A DNA stretch of 5,092 bases from assembly GCA_001603055.1 (NCBI GenBank), contig LVAZ01000352.1:215-5306 (forward strand). Reading direction: 5' to 3'. This document shows positions 1 through 5,092 of the stretch, piece by piece (positions within the stretch are counted from its first letter, which is position 1; each line of letters opens with the position of its first letter). Below the pieces are notes generated by a model. The model ran no database searches. It was not told the DNA's origin and saw only the letters and a list, made by a program, of their open reading frames with translations. Position numbers and translations under genes: made by a program. Origin of the DNA: Victivallales bacterium Lenti_02. GTDB lineage: Bacteria > Verrucomicrobiota > Lentisphaeria > Oligosphaerales > Lenti-02.

Positions 1-132
1 GCGGCGGGCACCCCGATCACGGTGGACTTCACCCTGGTCCCCAAGGAAATCGGCAAGTCCCTGGCGATCTGGAAGGTGGCGGTGGGCGACTACCGGTTCG
101 AGGCCGAGGCCGGCACCGCCGTGGTGGGCTGA
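1..132 (+). CDS. C-terminal 43 residues of an unidentified protein (partial, 5' end outside the window)
   Basis: An open frame runs from base 1 to a TGA at 130-132 and encodes 43 residues ending in EAGTAVVG. Of the 43 sense codons, 42 end in G or C, a strong sign of real coding in a GC-rich genome and unlike the mixed codon use of the central operon. The sequence alternates hydrophobic residues as a beta-sandwich would (ITVDFTLVP, then LAIWKVAVGDYRFEAEAG). The LAxW...GxYxxEAG pattern is faintly like the fibronectin-III-like domain at the end of family 3 glycoside hydrolases, but that resemblance is too weak for a name. It lies on the opposite strand to the operon and converges with it. I read it as the host-side flank of the accessory block. 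Function unknown. Confidence 0.7.
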   Translation, partial: AAGTPITVDFTLVPKEIGKSLAIWKVAVGDYRFEAEAGTAVVG

Positions 133-307
133 TTCCCGGTTCCGAAGACATGGCAAGGCCGACGGTGCCTGGGACCGCCGCTCGCCTGAGCAGCCCCGTC
201 TTGCCGATGGTCAGCCAATCGTGCAGCCAACGCGCAAAATTACCGTTCGGAGAGCGGCGATCCTAGGCGCATCCGGCCCGGTACACCCCCATCCACGAGG
301 TAGAAAC
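133..307. other. Intergenic stretch with no recognisable gene
   Basis: This lies between the stop of the left-flank gene and the decayed second hydrolase. All three minus-strand frames contain stops. The plus strand offers only a short frame of about 41 codons (from 150) with no family resemblance and no convincing ribosome-binding site. I see no clear terminator hairpin with a T-run, although the two flanking genes converge here. It probably marks the edge of the acquired block and may hold unrecognisable gene debris. Confidence 0.4.
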
Positions 308-490
308 CTAGTAAGCCCAATCTTCGTCTTCTGACAGGATGCCGTCGTCGGTTAGTTCCCGTATGCCCTCCGGGCATCTGCGGCGGATATCCTCCGGCGA
401 TTAAAACTCGACCAGACTGCCGAGTGCGTCTCCGACGAGCTGGCCAACGAGGGATTCCTGGGAGCGCCTAACCATCAAGTCATTGCCCAT
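308..490 (-). pseudogene. Broken N-terminal fragment of a second ADP-ribosylglycohydrolase
   Basis: Reading the minus strand from ATG at 490-488 gives MGNDLMVRRSQESLVGQLVG, then DALGSLVEF, then a TAA stop at 403-401. The same frame continues past the stop as SPEDIRRRCPEGIRELTDDG and ends at TAG (310-308). Members of one ADP-ribosylglycohydrolase subfamily begin in this way, with RSQxSLxGQLxGDALGSLVEFQSPEEIRRR followed by G(V/I)REL. The stop replaces the glutamine expected there and fits a CAA to TAA change. After TDDG the match is lost: the GQPTDDSE metal-binding motif normally next is absent and the frame closes with ILSEDEDWAY. Only about 50 of an expected 250-300 residues remain, so the protein is almost certainly inactive. 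The ATG overlaps the stop of the upstream hydrolase-VOC gene by 11 nt, so it once formed the operon's fourth gene. An ATG at 475-473 is an alternative start. The subfamily differs from that of the upstream hydrolase, which begins GAMLGAAFGDALGWPNE, so this is not a simple duplication. Confidence 0.72.
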
Positions 491-2246
491 CTGCCGAAAA
501 GACCTCAACGACATTGCCATCCGGGTCAAGGCATCTGAAAAAAGAAATTGCGGATTTCCCCCACGTAGCCAACGCCGAAACGATCTGCAAATCGCTTTCC
601 TTAACCCACCGAAAACGCTCAGCAATGTTCGTTGCCTGAATGTAGAGCATCGCTCGAAGTTGAATCCCTTGAGAAATATTGTTCGTATAGCTCAAAGGAA
701 CTAAAACGAGTCCTTGGTCGAAAACAACCACATCCGAGCTCTGTTTCTTAACAGTTAAGCCAAGGCAGTCACGATAGAACCAAACGGCTCTTTCGAATGA
801 GTCCACAGGTATCTTTGAGCCGCATCCAAGACTTTTAGCAAGAGACTGCTGGTGAGATACGTTGGCTTGCTTCGGGTTACCGGTTATTGGACCGAAATCG
901 CCCTTTGAAATCTTGTTCAGATAGATGGTTTGGCCGTCTTCGGTGGTAAAACGTCGGAATTCGACTTTGAACTTCCCGCTGCATCCAATGTAGTCGCGAC
1001 TTCGATTTACCTTGGCCTTTCTGCGATCAGGGAGGCTCACTTCGCTCGAATCAGGAGCAATTACAACATCATCAACCCAATTCTTGAGCAGGGATTTCTT
1101 AACAACTTCATGAGTAGGTTTGTCATCAATATATCCGCTTGCTAATTTAAATGCATTTTTCTCGATGTAGGCAGCGTCTTGAATGCCTTGCTTCACAGGT
1201 GATAGCCAGTCGGATCCATTGATGCAGCCGAGCAGGCCACCCGTCATTGAGGCGATTGTATCGGTGTCCGAACCAATGGCGAAGGCTGCCTTTACCACGC
1301 CATTAATTGGATCAGCAGCGTGCCGGGATGCCAGATACACGGAGGCTATCGCGGCAACGGTTCCGGCCCCGCTTATCTTACTGTTGAAGCATTGGAGTTT
1401 TTTCAGTAGATCGTCATCGAGACTCAAAGCCCCTTTCGAGAGTTCAGCTCGGCAGGCTTCAAGATACTCCATGACCTCAGCTTTGGCCGACCCCCAAAGT
1501 TTCATGTAGTCCTGAAGACTTTTTTCCGCTTGGCTCTTCCATTCTGGCGGTATGCCCGGTGTGGCCGGAAGAGCAGACCAGATATCCACGTTCTTAACCA
1601 ATTCTTCAACCAATTCGCCATAAGCCAGTTTCGAATCCTTGCGAAAAGCCGCCCAAAGCGCGAAACCGTAAGTCAAAGCGCCCAATAGCGCCCGAGGGTG
1701 TCCATGTGTGGCTATGCCATCAAGGAAAATGTTGGTGGCTATTTTGGGGAATTCTATTTCGCCCAAACGCAAGATGTGAGGGAGAACGCGCATCGCGACA
1801 CCGTTTCCACCCGCGTCGTAATATCGCTTCACATCCTGCGGTTTCCGGTTAGGACTCCATGGCTTTACACCATCCAGCCATGACTCCACAGATCTTTTTG
1901 TTGCTCCGCCACCACCACGCTCATAAACAGACCAAAAGGGCAACTCCACCTGTGTGAAATGTTCCCACCACGCTTCGCCTTTCTGTAAAGACCGACTGAG
2001 AGCGAGTATGAGTTGGGTGTCGTCGCTGTATTCGCCTTCCTCGATGATCTCTTCATGGGGGAAAAAGCGGCCACCGGAGCGTCGAGTCCATCTCTTGAAA
2101 TCATGCAGGCGGCCTTGGGTTTGTTCTGAGGCGTTTGACTTGGCAATTCGCTCATTGGGCCAACCCAGTGCGTCACCAAAAGCAGCCCCAAGCATGGCTC
2201 CGACGCCTTTGCTTGTTTTTAGCGTTATTGTGTTGTTATCGGCCAT
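480..2246 (-). CDS. ADP-ribosylglycohydrolase fused to a C-terminal glyoxalase/VOC-like domain
   Basis: This 588-residue protein probably removes ADP-ribose from a modified target in the cytoplasm and so reverses the DarT-like enzyme encoded just upstream. Residues about 14-380 are an ADP-ribosylglycohydrolase (DraG/ARH) domain. The opening GAMLGAAFGDALGWPNE is typical. The first metal-ligand motif is YSDDT (D75, D76), followed by GGNGVAMR near 146 and THGHPRALLGAL near 180. The second metal motif is GSDTDT (D327, D329, T330). About 40-90 residues of unassigned sequence follow. Residues about 470-588 then look like one VOC/glyoxalase unit, with ERAVWFYRDCLGL near 485 and LDPDGNVVEVF near the end, whose E581 sits at a usual metal-ligand position. 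The other ligands are not obvious, so this half may bind rather than catalyse. I chose ATG 2246 because GGAGG lies 5 nt upstream and the 11-nt overlap with the transferase stop is compact. ATG 2264, six codons earlier, lacks a good ribosome-binding site. The domain calls are firm; the antitoxin role is inferred from position. Confidence 0.88.
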   Translation of the reverse strand: MADNNTITLKTSKGVGAMLGAAFGDALGWPNERIAKSNASEQTQGRLHDFKRWTRRSGGRFFPHEEIIEEGEYSDDTQLILALSRSLQKGEAWWEHFTQVELPFWSVYERGGGGATKRSVESWLDGVKPWSPNRKPQDVKRYYDAGGNGVAMRVLPHILRLGEIEFPKIATNIFLDGIATHGHPRALLGALTYGFALWAAFRKDSKLAYGELVEELVKNVDIWSALPATPGIPPEWKSQAEKSLQDYMKLWGSAKAEVMEYLEACRAELSKGALSLDDDLLKKLQCFNSKISGAGTVAAIASVYLASRHAADPINGVVKAAFAIGSDTDTIASMTGGLLGCINGSDWLSPVKQGIQDAAYIEKNAFKLASGYIDDKPTHEVVKKSLLKNWVDDVVIAPDSSEVSLPDRRKAKVNRSRDYIGCSGKFKVEFRRFTTEDGQTIYLNKISKGDFGPITGNPKQANVSHQQSLAKSLGCGSKIPVDSFERAVWFYRDCLGLTVKKQSSDVVVFDQGLVLVPLSYTNNISQGIQLRAMLYIQATNIAERFRWVKESDLQIVSALATWGKSAISFFRCLDPDGNVVEVFSADGQ

Positions 2247-2931
2247 GTGGGCCTCCGTTTCCATATATGGTTTCCGGCGCTCGGACTCCGCGTTGAATCA
2301 AGCACGAGAGGTGCGCCTTATTGAAAAAGTCCGGAGCGATGTAAATTAGTTTGTCAAGTGTTATTCCCTGGAGCTTCAATCTGCATATTTCGCGATGAGC
2401 CTGTTCTTCTGTATGAACTGCAATGCCGATAATTGAATCATGTGGGATCGGGTCTTTAAGGAGAACTTCCGCCTGGATGTCGGTTGGTGCAGCGGGAAGG
2501 TGTCCGTCAGGACGGGAAAAATTAATCCCAGGGGATGTGGCCGCATAAAGTGATAGAAACCCGTTTATCCCTTTTTTAATATAAGCACCGCGAGATCGGG
2601 CGGCATTGCACGGACAAAAGCAAGTCTCAGGGTGCCACAGGTAGCTGGGGTCGATCATCAACACTACCCAGTCTTTGAACAAGTGGTCTTGTTCCCGGAC
2701 TTTCGCGAAGTAATAAGTGTTCGGATATTCGATAGAGCAGCAAATCAGTTCATCCCGCCCGTCATATCGGTCTGGGTCGGTCGGATTATGCGGCATATCA
2801 TGTTGCTGAAGCGTTCTCTTCGAACAAAGACCGAGAGGATCGTCAAAAATATGAGCGAGGTTCCTCGACTGCGTAAAATGGCAGATCCGAGTGATTCCAC
2901 GTTTGACGCACTCCTGTTGAATCAAGTTCAT
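2236..2931 (-). CDS. DarT-like (DUF4433) ADP-ribosyltransferase, probable toxin/effector
   Basis: This 231-residue protein resembles the DarT/DUF4433 ADP-ribosyltransferases. Characterised members transfer ADP-ribose from NAD+ to bases in single-stranded DNA and block replication. N-terminal ITRICHFTQSRNLAHIF carries the HFT...NL..I NAD-binding signature (H18, T20, N24, L25). Arginines R55 and R59 (DRYDGR) lie where a conserved active-site arginine is expected. SIEYPN (66-71), WVVLMIDPSYLW (88-99) and the NAA at 109-111 match a subgroup that lacks the YVPFYF-type motif of classical DarT. QAEVLL supplies the catalytic glutamate candidate, E155, followed by IPHDSIIGIAV. The length suits a stand-alone transferase. 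There is no signal peptide or membrane segment, so it should act in the cytoplasm. The start ATG overlaps the helicase stop as ATGA and has AGAGGG 7 nt upstream, so the genes are probably translationally coupled. Its own stop overlaps the hydrolase start by 11 nt. Both active-site elements are present, so it appears intact. Whether it modifies DNA, RNA or protein cannot be read from the sequence. Confidence 0.82.
   Translation of the reverse strand: MNLIQQECVKRGITRICHFTQSRNLAHIFDDPLGLCSKRTLQQHDMPHNPTDPDRYDGRDELICCSIEYPNTYYFAKVREQDHLFKDWVVLMIDPSYLWHPETCFCPCNAARSRGAYIKKGINGFLSLYAATSPGINFSRPDGHLPAAPTDIQAEVLLKDPIPHDSIIGIAVHTEEQAHREICRLKLQGITLDKLIYIAPDFFNKAHLSCLIQRGVRAPETIYGNGGPHGR
2252..2256 (-). 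promoter_or_regulatory. Ribosome-binding site of the hydrolase-VOC gene
   Basis: The minus strand reads GGAGG, 5 nt before ATG 2246 and inside the last codons of the transferase gene. It decides the start in favour of ATG 2246 over the in-frame ATG at 2264, which has no comparable site. A strong independent site would let the presumed antitoxin be made at least as well as the toxin. Confidence 0.65.
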
Positions 2932-4328
2932 GGCTTGACCCTCTGGTAGAGGGATTCGTCAACGGGTAGCAGTGATGTGAGATCCCCAGTGTAGAGCAGG
3001 ATCAAGCTCGTTTTTGCTCTTGTTACCGCCACATAAAGAAGTCTACCATCATGCGTCAGGCCATCCTCTTTCCCGTGAGATGCTATGTAGTTCGGATCGG
3101 GAAGATTGTCCGCCTCCAAGAAAGGAAGTATCACAACGTCAAACTCAAGCCCCTTAGCCGCATGATAGGTGCCATGGTAAATGCCGGGGCTGTCATTCCA
3201 TGTCTGAAGGTCGCGGTGTAATCGGGTAGCGTTTGCTCCCAGGGCAGGGGAAAAAATCTGTTCTTGGGCTCTGTCTTTAACGAGGATGGCAACACTCTGA
3301 GTTTTCCCAGCACTACGTGCTGCCCGAAGTGCGATTTCAACCTGCTGATCCTTGTCTGTGCAGTCGACTAAGGTAGGCAAGGCACCGTCGGCCCTAGGTG
3401 ATGTCGGTTCAACTAAATCAGGAATATCCTGAAAAAAAGGCATCTTGGAAATGGCTAAACCCAACTGGGCGATCTGTTTTGTGTTTCGATAGTTTTCTTT
3501 GAAGAACCACTGCTGTGGGATGTTCAGCCCTGCGGAGCGCCAGCTCATCCGTTGTCCATAGATTTGCTGAGCAACATCCCCGAAAAACGAAAGCGAACCA
3601 TCCCCAGGGATTGCTGCCGCCAGCGAGCGAATCATCTCTGGGGAGAAGTCTTGCCCTTCATCAACGATTATGTGCTTATAAAAACGGGCCGAGGAATCCT
3701 CATCGAACTCTCTTCGCACAGCAATAGCGATGTCATCCCAGTCATACAATTTTCCGGCGGCAGTTCGAATGTTGAGATAGCTGTTGAGAATCTCGTACAT
3801 GAGTGGCCGAAGCTTGCGGGAAAGATTTGTGCCGATACGCCCAACGCGCTCCGCTTCCACATATTCCTCTTGGGAAGTGATTCCATGGCTGAAAATCCAC
3901 TGGATTTCATCCGAGAAAAATTCAAGTGGTCTCTCGAAGAATTTTGACGGTTCGTAGCCGGATTCGACTTCTTTAACTGCTTGGGAAATGAATGCGTTTC
4001 TGTCGTCAGGGTCGCAAATGCAATTCCTACTCATTTTGCCACGGTTGTTGAGGTAACCTCGTGCGAATGCATGGTAGGTTTCAACTTTAACATACTGTAG
4101 ATCAATGGGATTGAGATACTTAAGATAGGTGACAAGCATTTTGTTAAATGTCAGAAGCAGCGTCCTTCCAGCATGTGGCATCGACGGTTCGGAAAGATAG
4201 GCAGCCCGATAGAGAGCGAGTGTGGTCTTACCACTTCCAGCAGTTCCGAGTACGGCAGTGTGCCCTGCTGAAGGCATGTACAACACCTCGCGTTGCTTCT
4301 TGATCGGTTTTGGAAGATTTCCCCTCAT
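2928..4328 (-). CDS. Compact UvrD/Rep-type superfamily 1 helicase (ATP-binding)
   Basis: This 466-residue protein has the motifs of an SF1A (UvrD/PcrA/Rep) helicase in order: a Q-motif-like KKQREVL (10-16), Walker A GTAGSGKT (28-35), motif Ia LLLTFNK (57-63), YHAF (85-88), Walker B IVDEGQDF (221-228), motif III SFFGDVAQQIYG (247-258), motif IV FKENYRNT (276-283), motif V YHAAKGLEFDVVILP (388-402) and motif VI YVAVTRAKTSL (432-442). All key ATPase residues (K34, D223, E224, Q256, R281, R437) are present, so it should hydrolyse ATP and probably track on DNA. UvrD and PcrA are near 700 residues. This protein has little room for the 1B and 2B subdomains and no nuclease motif. It is the first gene of the operon. 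ATG 4328 directly follows an ATG-TAA pair in the same frame, so it is the earliest usable ATG; an AGGTG 9 nt upstream is the best ribosome-binding site. I found no convincing -35/-10 pair in the 85-nt upstream gap. It may sense or remodel phage or damaged DNA for the neighbouring transferase, but that is inference. Confidence 0.88.
   Translation of the reverse strand: MRGNLPKPIKKQREVLYMPSAGHTAVLGTAGSGKTTLALYRAAYLSEPSMPHAGRTLLLTFNKMLVTYLKYLNPIDLQYVKVETYHAFARGYLNNRGKMSRNCICDPDDRNAFISQAVKEVESGYEPSKFFERPLEFFSDEIQWIFSHGITSQEEYVEAERVGRIGTNLSRKLRPLMYEILNSYLNIRTAAGKLYDWDDIAIAVRREFDEDSSARFYKHIIVDEGQDFSPEMIRSLAAAIPGDGSLSFFGDVAQQIYGQRMSWRSAGLNIPQQWFFKENYRNTKQIAQLGLAISKMPFFQDIPDLVEPTSPRADGALPTLVDCTDKDQQVEIALRAARSAGKTQSVAILVKDRAQEQIFSPALGANATRLHRDLQTWNDSPGIYHGTYHAAKGLEFDVVILPFLEADNLPDPNYIASHGKEDGLTHDGRLLYVAVTRAKTSLILLYTGDLTSLLPVDESLYQRVKP
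2939..2944 (-). promoter_or_regulatory. Ribosome-binding site of the DarT-like gene
   Basis: AGAGGG on the minus strand sits 7 nt before ATG 2931, inside the final codons of the helicase gene. Together with the ATGA stop/start overlap, it supports this start and suggests coupled translation of helicase and transferase. Confidence 0.6.
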
Positions 4329-4413
4329 TTACATTCGCACCTAAATTTTTGCGCCTTTAATTTCGATCTGTGACAGTATTTTTGTGAGCCTTTTGCCGCC
4401 TTCATATCACGCC

Positions 4414-4950
4414 TCATCCCATCGAAAACACTTCATCGGTCTCGAACACATCTGGTTTGGAGCGGTGGACACCGATGCCGTGTGCCATCGGCAGCATCAC
4501 AAGCTGTTCTCCATTCATCAGGGCGATGGTAGTCGTGCCGGGCTGAGCCGCCTCCTCGATGGCTCCAGGGCTTAAGTCGCTGGTGGTGATAGTCGGACCT
4601 TGTTCGTGCGCACCGAAGCTGTCGCGCACCTGCTTGACCACCGGAGCTGAGTGGTTGTGCTGTCCGGTTTGAAACGCTAGGTCGTGTCCCATCCATCGGC
4701 TGAGGTTCACATAGTCCCGCTCGTGCTGGACAAGGCGAAAACGCTCACCGCGTTTCTGCTGAAGTTTTGTCTCGTTTCTCCTTTGGGGGGAGTATGTTAA
4801 GAGGTTTTTTTGCGGCGGTATGGGATGTTCCCCCTCGGCATCTGGTGATTCCGCATAAGGCGGGTAGGGATGATGGCAGGCAGGGGGAGCGGAGATGAAC
4901 GGAAGGCCAATGAGGGTCTGCTTCTGGCTATAGTAAGCGTGGGTGTTCAT
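4414..4950 (-). pseudogene. Decayed Mrr-type restriction endonuclease, C-terminal fragment
   Basis: The minus-strand frame from ATG 4950 to TGA 4414 is open for 178 residues, but only the last 85 or so (about 4414-4668) look like a known family. They contain APVVKQVRDSFGAHEQG, then ITTSDLSPGAIEEAAQPG, then IALMNGEQLVML and HGIGV. This follows the C-terminal half of Mrr_cat domains: a helix with QVRGxLGAHEQG, the strand xITTSxFSxGAxEEA, then IxLxxGxxLxxLxxxHxIGV. Mrr-type enzymes cut modified or foreign DNA. The catalytic part should lie just upstream, with a Q/E-x-K-RW strand. Here the matching place reads LAFQTGQHN and the lysine is gone. The first ~90 residues are rich in Pro, His and Gln and resemble no domain, so the 5' part has probably been replaced or scrambled. 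The frame may start at ATG 4950 (AGGA nearby) or ATG 4965. I read it as a non-functional remnant of a neighbouring defence gene. A small expressed protein is not excluded. Confidence 0.6.
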
Positions 4951-4989
4951 GCCCGTATCCTCCATGCGTTGGGGACATCGGCTATACCA

Positions 4990-5091
4990 TTACTCTACTT
5001 GCCATAGGTTACCAGTGTCTTGGGCATTCTGCCAGTGCTGGGCGGCTACGCGGTCGAGGAGAATCTCCTGCCGGTGGTGGTGCAGGCGCGG
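4990..5091 (-). CDS. Possible C-terminal tail of an unidentified gene (partial, 5' end outside the window)
   Basis: The minus strand is open from the window edge to TAA at 4992-4990 and encodes about 34 residues, including EILLDRVAAQHWQNAQDTG and ending GNLWQVE. The amphipathic helix pattern and mostly G/C-ending codons near the edge look like coding sequence. The opposite strand also has an open frame here, so the call is tentative. I recognise no family. If real, it lies upstream of the Mrr remnant in the same direction. Confidence 0.35.
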   Translation of the reverse strand, partial: PRLHHHRQEILLDRVAAQHWQNAQDTGNLWQVE

Positions 5092-5092
5092 G

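Noticed and set aside
1865..2191. Minus-strand frame of 108 codons inside the hydrolase gene
   Set aside because: Out-of-frame shadow of the hydrolase domain; no motifs and no ribosome-binding site needed to explain it.
2241..2264. ATG 2264 as the start of the hydrolase-VOC gene
   Set aside because: It lies 29 nt inside the transferase gene without a good ribosome-binding site; ATG 2246 has GGAGG at 5 nt and begins just before the family-like sequence.
1954..2349. Plus-strand frame of 131 codons across the hydrolase/transferase junction
   Set aside because: Antisense to two well-supported genes and without recognisable motifs.
3552..3947. Plus-strand frame of 131 codons
   Set aside because: Antisense to helicase motifs II-IV on the minus strand, with no family resemblance; a shadow frame.
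4329..4413. Operon promoter in the gap upstream of the helicase
   Set aside because: A promoter is expected here, but I found no -35/-10 pair with good matches and spacing. The repeated TGTGA on the plus strand (4370-4386) is too short to call an operator.
4384..4575. Plus-strand frame of 63 codons over the Mrr remnant
   Set aside because: The Mrr-like residues are on the minus strand in this stretch; the plus-strand translation is unstructured and matches nothing.
4766..4815. Possible terminator near the T-run at 4804-4810
   Set aside because: The adjacent CTCC/GGAG stem is only four base pairs and is not followed directly by the T-run.
1..5092. CRISPR arrays, tRNA genes, transposases and long direct or inverted repeats
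   Set aside because: Nothing of this kind was visible on either strand by reading; short repeats could be missed without computation.

Overview
The window looks like a piece of an accessory (defence-type) region in a GC-rich bacterial chromosome. The left edge (1-132) is the end of a gene in which 42 of 43 sense codons end in G or C. The central genes use A/T third positions freely and look acquired. Shine-Dalgarno sites and tight gene overlaps point to a bacterium, probably Gram-negative, but nothing here fixes the species.

Layout from left to right: (a) 1-132, plus strand, the C-terminal end of a host-like gene. (b) 133-307, no recognisable gene. (c) 308-490, minus strand, a broken N-terminal piece of a second ADP-ribosylglycohydrolase, interrupted by a stop codon. 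(d) 480-2246, minus, a 588-residue fusion of an ADP-ribosylglycohydrolase (DraG/ARH fold) with a C-terminal glyoxalase/VOC-like domain. (e) 2236-2931, minus, a 231-residue DarT-like (DUF4433) ADP-ribosyltransferase. (f) 2928-4328, minus, a compact 466-residue UvrD/Rep-type superfamily 1 helicase. (g) 4414-4950, minus, a decayed reading frame whose last ~85 residues match the C-terminal half of an Mrr-type restriction endonuclease domain. (h) 4990-5091, minus, a possible C-terminal tail of a gene running in from outside.

Genes (f), (e), (d) and the start of (c) form one minus-strand operon, in transcription order helicase, transferase, hydrolase-VOC, second hydrolase. Each junction is an overlap: 4 nt, 11 nt and 11 nt. 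My reading is that the DarT-like enzyme is a toxin or effector that ADP-ribosylates nucleic acid (DNA in characterised DarT enzymes). The hydrolase-VOC protein would then be the reversing antitoxin, taking the place of the macrodomain protein DarG, and the helicase may sense or process DNA. The domain calls rest on visible motifs. The system-level reading is inference. The cluster is the main item of interest, together with the hidden remnant of a second hydrolase at its 3' end.
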